Assembly: GCA_028278325.1 (NCBI GenBank)
Contig: JANQEO010000063.1
Location: forward strand, 124,001-188,000
Length of the DNA: 64,000 nt
From: Candidatus Binatia bacterium
GTDB lineage: Bacteria; Desulfobacterota; Binatia; UBA1149; JAJCZL01
Reading direction: 5' to 3'
In this document: piece by piece, positions 44,270-52,881 of the stretch
Numbering within the stretch: the stretch's first letter is position 1
How the letters are laid out: every line of letters begins with the position of its first letter
Position numbers and translations under genes: made by a program
Notes under the pieces: model-generated
What the model was told of the DNA's origin: nothing
Databases searched by the model: none
Seen by the model: the letters and a program-made list of their open reading frames with translations, nothing else

Positions 44270-46033
44270 CTAACTTCGAGAGAAGGCAAGCTCCCAGAGT
44301 AACGCAGCACCGAGTTTCACGTTACGCCACGACAGCGCACGCGCGTCGACCGGCCGGCCGTCGATCCAGGTTGCGAGCACCTCTATCTCGGTCCACTGTT
44401 CCGGAGGCGTGGTCAAGGGGTTGTGGGAGAGAACGACGAGGTCCGCGCGCTTGCCCGGCGCAAGCGAACCCGCCTCCTCTTCGATGCCGAGCTGCCAGGC
44501 CGCATCGATGGTGACCGTACGCAGGGCGGATTCGACATCGAGTCGCTCGGCGGGCGCGATAGTCAGGCCGCCTCGGCGAGGTTGTCGCAGCACCGCCGTG
44601 CGTAGGGCGCGAAAGGGAGCGAGCGGTGTCGCGGGGTTGTCGGTGTGGATACTGATACGGTGCCCGGTTCGCTCGGCGGTGGCCAGCGGCATGTAGCGTT
44701 CGGTACGCGTATGCCCTACCAGCTCAGGCAGACGGTCTCCATAGAAGTAGATGTGGTCGACGAAGAAGCTGGTCGTCATATTCAGCGCATGTGCACGTAC
44801 GAGTTGATCCTCGGTAATCAGCGCGTTGTGCTCCAGGCGGTGCCGCGCATCCTTCCTGGGATGCCGGTCTTGGGCCGCTTCCGCCGCATCGAGCACACGA
44901 TCGATGGCTCGCTCGCCCTGTACGTGGACGGCGATCTGGAACCCGAGACGGTGGTACTTCTCGAACAGGGCCGCGAACCCGTTGGCTTCGTAGTTGAGAG
45001 CGCCCATGTGACCGGCGTCCAGATGTAGCCGATCACGGGTAAGTGCCGTGTCGGCGTAGGGCTTCGCCCAGGCCGCACCGCCCGCGAAGGGCGAGCCGTC
45101 CATCCAGAACTTCACGCCTTGGATTCGAAAGCGCTCCCCGCCCTCGCCTGGCCGAAGGTCGCCGTCTTCGATCTGCGCCGGCAGCGGGTAGACCACCGTT
45201 CGAACGGGCACTCGGGGGTCTTCAGCGAGGTCACGCAGGGTGCCGATCGGATCGTCTGTGCGGCCTACGGGGCCCAGGACGCCAAGGGTCGTGTAGCCGG
45301 CACGTGCGTATCTACCGTACTGCAGGCTGAGCATGAGGTTGACTGCTTGCTGAGGAGGCCGTGGGAGCGCGGCGACCAGGATATCGATAGCGTTCACCTC
45401 GCGCACGGTGCCGGTCAGATCGCCTGACGCGTCGCGCACGAACTGACCGCCGGCGGGATCGGGCGTGTCGCGGTCGATGCCGGCGGCCTTCAGTGCTGCG
45501 CTGTTCGCGTAAACATCGTGTAGCATCTGCGTAAGAATGATAAGGGGACGATCGGGTGCGATCCGATCGAGCTCCGCTAGCGTCGGCGGCTCGAGGTCGG
45601 CGACCATCACGGGGTCCCAGCCGAAGGCGACCAGCCACTCGCCCAGCGAAAAGCCCTCGGCTGCGTCGTGGAGCGTGGCCATCACGTCGGCGCGACTGTC
45701 GTGGGTAAAGCCGCTAACGTCGACCGCGGCCGACAGCAACGCCGCGGCGATCGGATGTGTGTGGGCCTCGATCAGGCCGGGCATGAGCGTGCCACCGGCC
45801 AGGTCGATCGTATGTACGTTCTCGCCCGCCAGCGCCGAGATCTCGCCTTCGGTACCGACTGCAGCAATCCGGCCGTCGCGCACGAGCAGCGCTTCCGCGC
45901 CAAGGCTATCGGCGCTCATGGTTACGATCTCCCCGCCGACGAACGCGACGGTGGAGGGTAGATACTGCGGCGAGAACCACAGGTAGAGTACGAGCGCCAG
46001 AACTCCGATCAGGAAAAAAGAGGCACGAGCCAC
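44270..46033 (-). CDS. YtcJ-like metal-dependent amidohydrolase, membrane-anchored
   Basis: 587 aa from a GTG. An N-terminal helix (FFLIGVLALVLYLWFSPQYL) anchors or exports it. The amidohydrolase fold is clear: GGTLMPGLIEAHTHPIAAA (metal His pair), IQGVKFWMDGSPF, IAVHVQGERAIDRVL, RLEHNALI, ISIHTDNPATPLAPF and GSLAPGKRADLVVLSHNPL. This set of motifs is typical of the YtcJ/TIM-barrel exoenzyme group with broad substrates. Substrate cannot be told. Confidence 0.88.
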   Translation of the reverse strand: MARASFFLIGVLALVLYLWFSPQYLPSTVAFVGGEIVTMSADSLGAEALLVRDGRIAAVGTEGEISALAGENVHTIDLAGGTLMPGLIEAHTHPIAAALLSAAVDVSGFTHDSRADVMATLHDAAEGFSLGEWLVAFGWDPVMVADLEPPTLAELDRIAPDRPLIILTQMLHDVYANSAALKAAGIDRDTPDPAGGQFVRDASGDLTGTVREVNAIDILVAALPRPPQQAVNLMLSLQYGRYARAGYTTLGVLGPVGRTDDPIGTLRDLAEDPRVPVRTVVYPLPAQIEDGDLRPGEGGERFRIQGVKFWMDGSPFAGGAAWAKPYADTALTRDRLHLDAGHMGALNYEANGFAALFEKYHRLGFQIAVHVQGERAIDRVLDAAEAAQDRHPRKDARHRLEHNALITEDQLVRAHALNMTTSFFVDHIYFYGDRLPELVGHTRTERYMPLATAERTGHRISIHTDNPATPLAPFRALRTAVLRQPRRGGLTIAPAERLDVESALRTVTIDAAWQLGIEEEAGSLAPGKRADLVVLSHNPLTTPPEQWTEIEVLATWIDGRPVDARALSWRNVKLGAALLWELAFSRS

Positions 46034-46137
46034 GGTTCATCCAACCCCGATCGAGTCGAATCGGTAGATCTGGCCATCGAGTCCGGGCCGCGGATCGAGG
46101 TCCGAGGATCGAAAGACCGGAGAATAGTTGCTCTCGA

Positions 46138-46773
46138 TCACAGCCAGCCCAGAACGCCGCCGAGGACGATCAGGCAAGCGGCATCGAATCCGAAGATCGC
46201 GGAAACGGTGATTGCTTTGCGTCTTGTCGTCGTCATGTCGTGAACCCAGAAGGAGACCATGAAGAACGTCAGGTACCCGAACAAGACGATGGGGATCGGC
46301 GAACTCCGGCTCCACCAAGGATAGTCCCACGTGAGCATCTCCATCGCGTTCAACACGCCCTCTACGAGGACACACCCGATCGACCCGGTAAGGCCTATGA
46401 ACCAGCGGTTGGGAAGCCCCAGAATTCTCGTGTGCTTGTCCGCGGGAAGGGTCTTGGCGGCGGTGATGCCTATGAACGCGAACATCAAGCTGATCTCGAT
46501 GTTGAGACCTATGAGTATCTGATAGGCGCTGTTCCCCTGTACACCCCAGACGGGCGCGTATTGGGTGAAGTGGAATACAAGCGAATTCCAGATTTCGTTG
46601 AACCAGTCCATGCCCCAGTAGGCCAGGCCGGCAAACACCACACTCCAGTTCCTGCGTTGAATCTCTTCGACGTACAGGTGCAAAACGAGAACAAAGAGTG
46701 GAATCACGTACCATCCGAAGTTGGTCGTATCGCGCAGGTTCTGGACTGCCATCTCGGCGAAGTCTGTAGGCAT
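46138..46773 (-). CDS. Integral membrane protein, copy 2 of a duplicated pair
   Basis: 211 aa, same length and topology as copy 1 (38761-39396), with ~90% identity by eye and no gaps. Substitutions cluster at both ends and in the DKHTRILG and VLVEGVLNAMEM segments. ATG at 46773 has GGAGACGA upstream, as in copy 1. Transcribed in the same direction as the amidohydrolase, 104 bases upstream of it, so the two may be co-transcribed. Function unknown. Confidence 0.85.
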   Translation of the reverse strand: MPTDFAEMAVQNLRDTTNFGWYVIPLFVLVLHLYVEEIQRRNWSVVFAGLAYWGMDWFNEIWNSLVFHFTQYAPVWGVQGNSAYQILIGLNIEISLMFAFIGITAAKTLPADKHTRILGLPNRWFIGLTGSIGCVLVEGVLNAMEMLTWDYPWWSRSSPIPIVLFGYLTFFMVSFWVHDMTTTRRKAITVSAIFGFDAACLIVLGGVLGWL

Positions 46774-46840
46774 GATCGTCTCGTCTCCGGCTTGTGTATT
46801 GCGGCGCACGAACGTCCCAACTCTCGGTGGTACTGTCAAC
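46774..46840 (-). promoter_or_regulatory. Conserved upstream block, membrane-protein copy 2
   Basis: TTGACA at 46834-46839 (minus strand), then GAGAGTTGGGACGTT and GGAGACGA. Position relative to the ATG equals copy 1 exactly (61 bases). Homology with copy 1 fades just beyond the TTGACA, which suggests that the duplicated unit, or the constrained part, is promoter plus gene. Confidence 0.5.
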
Positions 46841-47074
46841 TCGAGTTCGACGGATTCAAGCGGGCCTGACATGCTGAGCGGGTTGGCAGTATCACGAGAG
46901 TTGGTTCATCTGCGCGATTTCGGACTCTCGATGTTTCTGCCAAGCGTATGAAACCCCAGCTGATTCCCTGCAGAAAAGAACAAGGAATCCTGACGGCCGA
47001 TCAAGGAACTCAGCAGAAAGGGGTCAAGGCGTGAGAATCAACAGCGGGCGCAGATCGTGGTGTCCCTCGGCGCA
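46841..47074. other. Remaining intergenic stretch between copy 2 and the RND gene
   Basis: With the conserved block this makes a 301-base region with no gene. Both flanking genes are on the minus strand. I see no clear terminator after the exporter gene and no small ORF with family character. Confidence 0.5.
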
Positions 47075-49420
47075 TCATCTGTGTGGCGAGGGCGAACTCC
47101 CGTCCGTCGACCCTGATCTCAGGAACGCTGGGTCGAGCCACCACAACAGCGCGGCCAGCGTGGTTATCGTCGCGAAAAAACAGACCACCATGTTCCACGA
47201 GACGAGCAGACCCATTGCGCGTGGCGGGAGGAATTCTGACGTAGCCATGGCGAGAAATCCCGCCACGACGACGACCGCATTATAGAGAATCGCTATGCCC
47301 GAACTGTTGAGCGTGGTGCGCATCGCCGTCTCACGATCTACCCCCTGACGACAGAAGTGTCGGTAGCGGGCGACGAAGTGTACTGCATAGTCCACGCCGA
47401 CCCCGATGGCGATCGCTGACATCAACGCCGTGGTCACGCCGACTGTCTCTCCTATCCAACCCAGGCCGCCGAAAGTCGTTATCGTCGCAAGCGCGACCGG
47501 TAGGCTCGTGAGCAGCCCACCGAGAATGGAGCGAAACATGAGTGAGGCCATGAAACAGACGAGCAGCAGCGCGGTACTAAGGCCCACAATCTGGTTCTTG
47601 ACGATGACTTCCATGAATGTGTGGTTTTCCCTGCCGGCCCCGGAGGCATGAGCGCTCAAGCCGAGCGGTTCAAGATGCTCTCTGCTCGCCAGGTCGATTG
47701 CCGTCAGTACCTCGGTTAGATCGGGAGAGTGGTCGCTGGCGGTTTGCGTCCGAACGTTCGCGATCGCGTAGTCGTAGTCGACGACATCGTCGAAGTCGTC
47801 TGGTTCTCCTGAAATCGAGTAGAGCAGCAGATACTGCGCGACGAGCTCATGGGTGCCAGGAATGCTGTCAGCGCCCGGATCATCCGGGTTCATGACTGCG
47901 TTCATGCGCCGCAGATAGTCGGCGATTGATCGGGTTTCCCCGACGCCTTCTATCGATTCGACCTCGGCTTGAAAGGCGTCAAGGGCGCGGAGGTTAGCCG
48001 GCGACTTCCAGGCGTCGTGCTCTCCCGCATCGACCACGATCTCGAGAGGAAACGAGCCGCCGAAATGCTTGACCATCACAGCGTCGGCGACGCGCACGCT
48101 GTTGTCGGGAGGATAGTTTTGAAGCAAAGAGCCGTCGATTCTCAGCCAAGGCAACCCGCCTATGGCGATCATGACCAGAACCACGGTGGTGATGACGACA
48201 GTTCGCGGGCGGCGTGTGAGCAGGCCGCCTACAGCCTCCACCGCTCTCCGCAATGGTCCGGGTTCGGTTGCAGCGGCTTGCACGAAGCGGCCGAGTCCGC
48301 GTCTCGGTCTCGGGAGCACGACGAGTAGAGCCGGCAGGACGGTTAGCGAGAAGACCATGGCTGCCAGCGTTCCAAACGCGCAGAATATTCCGAAGTCACG
48401 GTTGCTGGCGATGGAGGAAGTCGCAAGAGAGGCCAAGCCGGCTGCCGTGGTCAGGGACGTCATGACCACGGCCGGAAACATCCCCTGCATGGTCTCGAAC
48501 ACGGCCTCGCGCTGCGGCTTGTCCGGGTCTTCCCCGAGAGTATGCATGTAGTGGTGGATGACGTGTATGCCGTCGGCGATCCCGATGGGTATGAGCGTCA
48601 TCGGCAGCGCAGAGTTCAGCGCCGAGTACACCCGCCCGGTCCACGCCATCAGGCCGACAGACCATATGATCGAGCTCAGGACGACCAACATGGGCAGGAG
48701 CACGCCGCGAACGCTGTGCAACGAAAGCGCCAATGCTGTAGCCGCCGTGATGACGACGATGGGCAGCACGCGTGCGGTTTCTCGGCGATTGATTTCGATT
48801 ACTTCGCTCTCGACGATCGGGCGGCCGGCCAGAAAAAGCTGAGAGCTGCCGTGGGGGGCCTCTCTAACGATGTCGGCGAGCGCATGACGAATGACCCCCT
48901 TGTCGAACTCGGTGATGGAGTCGGCTCCCACTATGGTGGCGTGCCCGTCGCTGCTGACGACGGTTCCCACCATCATGGGATTCTCGAACACGGCCTCGCG
49001 TATGCGGTCGGCTTCGGCTTGAGTTGTCGGCGGCTCCTCGAAGAACGGGTCGACGACCAGCGAATCGCCGTCCGCGGTGATGTTGTCGACCTCGCTAAGG
49101 CTGATGACGTCATCGCCGACGACTCCGTCGACGACACTCATCTTCTCGGAGATATGGGCTACCAGTGCCAGCGTCTCGGGTGTGAATATTCCATACGGTC
49201 CATCATTGAGGATCAGGATCATGGCCGGCTCTTCGATGCCGAAGTACTCCAACGCCCAGCTCTTATAAATGATCTCGGGGTGATCGTGGGGGAGGATGGC
49301 GTCTATATCGAAGTCCACGACAAGCTTGGGCAGGCGCACCGCGAACAGCACTGTCGCGAGTGCGAAGCTCACGATCACGAACCACGGATGGGTTACGATC
49401 AGGCGGTTGAACTTGGTCAC
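47075..49420 (-). CDS. RND/MMPL-family exporter
   Basis: 781 aa from a GTG that overlaps the TetR stop. Two repeats of helix, large extracytoplasmic loop and five-helix bundle are visible: VTHPWFVIVSFALATVLFA, then the MTLIPIGIADGIHVIHHYMH and MTSLTTAAGLASLATS segments of repeat 1, and MSAIAIGVGVDYAVHFVARY of repeat 2. This is the HAE3/MMPL-like group, which moves hydrophobic molecules such as lipids or hopanoids. No membrane-fusion or outer-membrane partner is adjacent. Regulation by the coupled TetR protein is likely. Confidence 0.92.
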   Translation of the reverse strand: MTKFNRLIVTHPWFVIVSFALATVLFAVRLPKLVVDFDIDAILPHDHPEIIYKSWALEYFGIEEPAMILILNDGPYGIFTPETLALVAHISEKMSVVDGVVGDDVISLSEVDNITADGDSLVVDPFFEEPPTTQAEADRIREAVFENPMMVGTVVSSDGHATIVGADSITEFDKGVIRHALADIVREAPHGSSQLFLAGRPIVESEVIEINRRETARVLPIVVITAATALALSLHSVRGVLLPMLVVLSSIIWSVGLMAWTGRVYSALNSALPMTLIPIGIADGIHVIHHYMHTLGEDPDKPQREAVFETMQGMFPAVVMTSLTTAAGLASLATSSIASNRDFGIFCAFGTLAAMVFSLTVLPALLVVLPRPRRGLGRFVQAAATEPGPLRRAVEAVGGLLTRRPRTVVITTVVLVMIAIGGLPWLRIDGSLLQNYPPDNSVRVADAVMVKHFGGSFPLEIVVDAGEHDAWKSPANLRALDAFQAEVESIEGVGETRSIADYLRRMNAVMNPDDPGADSIPGTHELVAQYLLLYSISGEPDDFDDVVDYDYAIANVRTQTASDHSPDLTEVLTAIDLASREHLEPLGLSAHASGAGRENHTFMEVIVKNQIVGLSTALLLVCFMASLMFRSILGGLLTSLPVALATITTFGGLGWIGETVGVTTALMSAIAIGVGVDYAVHFVARYRHFCRQGVDRETAMRTTLNSSGIAILYNAVVVVAGFLAMATSEFLPPRAMGLLVSWNMVVCFFATITTLAALLWWLDPAFLRSGSTDGSSPSPHR

Positions 49421-50013
49421 GGCTTCGACGATTGCGTTGTGCCGGGCCGGAAGGCGTCCAGCACTGCGGTTAGTCCGTCGGCGATCTCGTCGAGCGACTT
49501 GCCGAGATAGAGCTGGTCGGCGAGCGCCAGAGACGCAAGCCCATGCAGCCCCGCCCAGGAGACATGGGCGATGAGCTCAGGGTCGCCTTCGAGCTCGCCT
49601 GCCTCGACGAGATCGTAGATCGGCTGTGCGCATATCTTCCATGCGCGTGCTTGAGAACTCCGTGTGCTTTCGGAGATGAACTCCTGGCGAAGCTCGAACA
49701 TCAGCCGGAACGTTTCCGGATTCTCCATGGCGAATCGGAGATAGCCCCGGCCCTGCTCTCGGGCGTCGCCGAAGCGATGCTCGCGCATGAAGTCGCCGAA
49801 CCGCTCGAAAGCGCGTCCGCGCACGGCGTCCACAAGCTGCTCCTTGTCGCGGTAGTAGGTGTAGGGCTTGGCGTAGCTGCAGCCGAGCCGCTTGGCGAGA
49901 CTGCGAAGGGTCAGGCTGTCGGCCCCCTGCTCCTCTACAAGCTCGAGCCCCGCCCTTGCCGCGGCCTCGCGGAAAGTCTCGACCTGGGTATCGGTAAGGT
50001 GCGGACGCGCCAT
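49417..50013 (-). CDS. TetR-family transcriptional regulator
   Basis: 198 aa. ATG at 50013 (MARPHLTDTQ) with GAGG upstream; the frame is open to 50043. The N-terminal HTH is SLTLRSLAKRLGCSYAKPYTYYRDKEQLVDAV. The C-terminal ligand domain contains FRLMFELRQEF and HVSWAGLHGLASLALADQLY, typical of the WHG-like TetR-C groups. Operon with the RND exporter (stop and start overlap), so it probably represses its own operon until an exporter substrate binds. Confidence 0.92.
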   Translation of the reverse strand: MARPHLTDTQVETFREAAARAGLELVEEQGADSLTLRSLAKRLGCSYAKPYTYYRDKEQLVDAVRGRAFERFGDFMREHRFGDAREQGRGYLRFAMENPETFRLMFELRQEFISESTRSSQARAWKICAQPIYDLVEAGELEGDPELIAHVSWAGLHGLASLALADQLYLGKSLDEIADGLTAVLDAFRPGTTQSSKP

Positions 50014-50383
50014 GGGATCTGATCCTCGCACACTGGTTATCATAGTTAAATTAACGATGTCAAGACAATTCTGAGTAGTGTCCGAGTTGTGGAGAGTGGT
50101 CTAAGCGCCGATCGAACCGGCATAGTCGTCCCAGCCGGTCACGCCCGACTCGGCGAACATGCGCCGTGCAGAACGGGGTGGGCGCCTGTAGACCCTAGTG
50201 ATTGCCGCGTGCTTTCCGACGTTCGTGAACAGGGAACTCCCGATCGAGATCAGCGAACGGGGCGAGTTCGGCCGAACTCTGAACCGTTGGTATCACGAGA
50301 TTGCGAGAGGGTCGGCCGCGTTTTGGAACCTTACGGGCGCAGTGCAAGAAGACCAAAGGTCAGGTTTGGGCGTGAGACACTAC
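50014..50383. other. Intergenic region upstream of the TetR operon
   Basis: 370 bases between the TetR start and the stop of the minus-strand secreted-protein gene. It holds the AT-rich promoter/operator described separately. The ORFs through it on the plus strand have no family character and poor codon structure. Confidence 0.5.
50036..50063 (-). promoter_or_regulatory. Promoter and palindromic operator of tetR-RND operon
   Basis: On the minus strand TTGACA (50058-50063) is followed after 16 bases by GATAAC (50036-50041). Between them lies GTTAA-T-TTAAC (50045-50055), a perfect 5+1+5 palindrome in an unusually AT-rich patch. A TetR dimer bound here would block RNA polymerase. Self-regulation is an inference from position. 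Confidence 0.55.
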
Positions 50384-51244
50384 CTACTGTCCGCCGCCGG
50401 TTGCGCTACCGATCGCGGCAAACGGAGCATGGGTATCATCGCTTATCTGGATCGAGATGGTCTCCAGAGAGGAGCAAGGCGGTAGCGATGAGCCCGATCC
50501 AAACAACGCATACAAAGCTACGCCAGACTGGAACTCCTCTTTGATTTTTCCACTGCTGACTACCTGGATGTCGAACTGAAGCGGGAAAGTGGTGGCTGTC
50601 AATGCACCGTTGAGCCTGTCATCGAAGGTCGCACGGATTAGCGTCGAGAGCCTCCAACCGCTGGGCGTGAACTCGTCACCAACGGTCACTGGGCCCCCGC
50701 CGGGACTCTCTATACCGGAGCACTTGAGCTTGATGTCAAGGTTCGTGCAACTAGACTCGGAAGCATCCGGCCAGCAGCGGTTCTCTTCCGGGTCGTCGAT
50801 CACCGGCTGTTCGAAGAATGCCCTCATCTTCGTTGAGACTCTACAGTTACCCTTAGCGCTAAACTCAAATGAGGACGAGTTGATCACCGGTGCGCAAGCT
50901 GGCGCTCCGCCTGCGCCCGTCTGGGTGTTCACCGCCGGATGTGAAATACTGTTGCCGCACTCAGGCCGCACACGCACCATATCCGATTTGAGGCCCTTGG
51001 CCTTCTTCGGGTTGTCGAAGCTGCAGGGCGGGGTCTTCGGGTACTGGCAGTTGCCAGTACTCGCGTTGCATTCTTGCCCGGGCTTGAAGGTGCCACCCAA
51101 AGTGTCGCACGCGGCCATCGTCGAAGGCGAGAAACATTGGAACCCTGGCGGATCCTCGCAGCAGCCGGTCGCGTGTGCACCAGACGCCAATACGCAACAC
51201 GACCCCACGAAAACCAGGACCATGCTCGTCGTGAGTCGGTTCAT
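50384..51244 (-). CDS. Secreted Cys-rich protein of unknown family
   Basis: 286 aa from ATG at 51244; signal peptide MNRLTTSMVLVFVGSCCVLA, cleavage near AHA|T. The N-terminal mature part has paired Cys (TGCCEDPPGFQCFSPSTMAAC, QECNASTGNC), then a beta-rich domain with about six more Cys. No catalytic motif. It ends in a Gly/Ser-rich tail. First of a cluster of four secreted proteins. Confidence 0.65.
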   Translation of the reverse strand: MNRLTTSMVLVFVGSCCVLASGAHATGCCEDPPGFQCFSPSTMAACDTLGGTFKPGQECNASTGNCQYPKTPPCSFDNPKKAKGLKSDMVRVRPECGNSISHPAVNTQTGAGGAPACAPVINSSSFEFSAKGNCRVSTKMRAFFEQPVIDDPEENRCWPDASESSCTNLDIKLKCSGIESPGGGPVTVGDEFTPSGWRLSTLIRATFDDRLNGALTATTFPLQFDIQVVSSGKIKEEFQSGVALYALFGSGSSLPPCSSLETISIQISDDTHAPFAAIGSATGGGQ

Positions 51245-51372
51245 AGCAGCCCAGCTACTGCGCCGATAATAGAGCCGCATCAGTACGCTGATCTATGCAC
51301 GCGTATGTGACGTGCCCACCCCGGTAACGAATCTGAAGAGGCTTGGAGCCGTACCCTGGACGACACCCGCGA

Positions 51373-52245
51373 TCAGTTCTCGGCAGCATCGACGTCCGTA
51401 ATCGTCATGTATCCAACGATCTCAAGCGTGGCATGTGAGCCGGAGTCAACGCCCGCGTCCCACTTGCTCGTTTGGTTCGGCCCGAACGGGAGAACGATTG
51501 TTCTAACGGATCCGCCCGTCCCAGGGATCGTGTTGAACATCCGCTCGGTCTTGCGAGACGGATTCCCGTTGATGCCGAACCAGTTGATGCTGCCCTCGGA
51601 CAGCCCGTTGGTTTGCATAGTTGCTCTGAACACACCGTGCGTAGCCTCGACAGGCACGTAGCCGGAATGATCTTTCAGCTCGGGTCCGGTACCACCCGCA
51701 CCAGCATTGATCAGTGTGACCGGAGTGATGGCTGTCCAGGTTGTAGCCTGGGCCTCGCAATCGTCGAGATCGTTTTGGCACTGCGCCTGATCGGCCTGAC
51801 ACGTCGCGAGTTCGTCCGCGCACACTGAACACGCAGACGCGCAAATGTCGGGGTCACCTGATCCCTGGGCGTACTCGGCCGCCCAGGTCGAGCATGACGC
51901 ACCGGTTGCGAGAGCGACGGCGAAATCGGCCCCTGGGGGGTCGGCACACTGTCCTGCACCCTTGCCATGAGCCTTGCCCCACGCCGCCTCCAACTTCGCG
52001 TCGCACTTGGCAAGCTTGATGGGATCGGTCGGTAGGCCTTTCTTGGCTGCTTTAGCTTCAGCCTTCGCGCGACAAGCTACGTGTTTCCCAATTGCTTTGA
52101 CTTTATCAGCTTCGCATTTGGCGGCTGGATCGGCAGCCCACGTGTTACTTGAGATCAACAAGAACGTGACGGTCAGCGCAAAGGCAAGTACTAGGAAACG
52201 TCGGTCGATCACGAAATCTCCGGGCTTAAAGATCTGTAACTGCAT
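51373..52245 (-). CDS. Secreted protein with Cys/Ala/Lys-rich helical module
   Basis: 290 aa; ATG at 52245 with GAGAGGA upstream. Signal helix (VLAFALTVTFLLISSNTWAA). Residues 42-120 form a helical Cys-bearing module (CEADKVKAIGKHVACRAKAE, KLAKCDAKLEAAWGKAHGKG). A second Cys-rich helical stretch, CADELATCQADQAQCQNDL, follows. The C-terminal 120 residues look like a beta domain (TTWTAITPVTLINAGAGGTG). The helical module resembles ones I recall in many secreted proteins of uncultured deltaproteobacteria-like genomes. Function unknown. Confidence 0.7.
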   Translation of the reverse strand: MQLQIFKPGDFVIDRRFLVLAFALTVTFLLISSNTWAADPAAKCEADKVKAIGKHVACRAKAEAKAAKKGLPTDPIKLAKCDAKLEAAWGKAHGKGAGQCADPPGADFAVALATGASCSTWAAEYAQGSGDPDICASACSVCADELATCQADQAQCQNDLDDCEAQATTWTAITPVTLINAGAGGTGPELKDHSGYVPVEATHGVFRATMQTNGLSEGSINWFGINGNPSRKTERMFNTIPGTGGSVRTIVLPFGPNQTSKWDAGVDSGSHATLEIVGYMTITDVDAAEN

Positions 52246-52553
52246 AACTGTGTCCTCTCTTTCCCTTCGGGCGAATCGAGAATGTATGCAACGCGCAAGA
52301 CTCAGAGACGGGCGGCGTGAGCAGCGCAACCATGATGGAAATCGTAAGACGGCAGGAACAAGACGTTGGGATTTTCAAGCTCCTTGGCTATCGCCAGCCT
52401 CTTCGATGGAGTTGAGCCTGGGCGTTTACACTTTTCATTTGGATCTGTCGCCGATGTGCTGCGAAGGTATTGGCGGAATGGAGACCTTGTCAAGGTAAAA
52501 GTGGACTGTCTCGCCCAAGAATCGCTGTTCGATACAGCTACACAAAAATCGGC

Positions 52554-52589
52554 TAAACAACCCCATAATTAAACGACCGAACATCGGTC
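52554..52589. repeat. Intergenic motif plus inverted repeat, copy 2
   Basis: CAACCCCATAATTAAAC is followed by GACCGA-ACA-TCGGTC (perfect 6-base arms, 52575-52580 and 52584-52589). The leader matches copy 1 near 11.71 kb except for one inserted C and one substitution. Both copies lie between divergent transcription units. Confidence 0.5.
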
Positions 52590-52603
52590 ACGGATCAGGG
52601 CGT

Positions 52604-52624
52604 TGTCGCAAATTGCCTGCGACA
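52604..52624. promoter_or_regulatory. Perfect inverted repeat, candidate operator
   Basis: TGTCGCA and TGCGACA are separated by 7 bases, a typical spacing for a dimeric regulator. It lies 14 bases past the copy-2 motif and about 260 bases upstream of the FG-GAP gene. No regulator is assigned. Confidence 0.4.
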
Positions 52625-52881
52625 CGGCACGAGAACCGCTCTGAGATCCAGCCACAGGTCAGACAGTGAAGGTGCAACTCCCGTGAACCTGCGTGAGAGT
52701 CGAGAGGAATTGCTCAGAGTGGTCAGCGGTCGCGTGGCGCGTTGAGGCTATGTATGACGGGCCCGCCCGGCCGAAGGGTCCGTTGCAACGGCTTGGTCGA
52801 GCCTCTTGACGAGCCTTGATCTGATGCAGTACGTCTATTGCGGACCGCTTCCAACCAATAGTCCGGCAGAGGAGGGCTCCT

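Larger units (their letters stand above)
52246..52881. other. Long divergent intergenic region
   Basis: 636 bases between two divergent secreted-protein genes, with no supported gene. It contains copy 2 of the leader-plus-palindrome motif (52554-52589) and a second perfect inverted repeat, TGTCGCA (52604-52610) and TGCGACA (52618-52624). Low-complexity A-rich DNA near 52540 is lower in GC than the surroundings. Confidence 0.6.

Noticed and set aside
48542..49510. 322-aa plus-strand ORF
   Set aside because: Antisense to the RND exporter; no helices or motifs of its own.
50089..50544. 151-aa plus-strand ORF after the TetR promoter
   Set aside because: Arg-rich product without recognisable fold, overlapping the end of the antisense secreted-protein gene.
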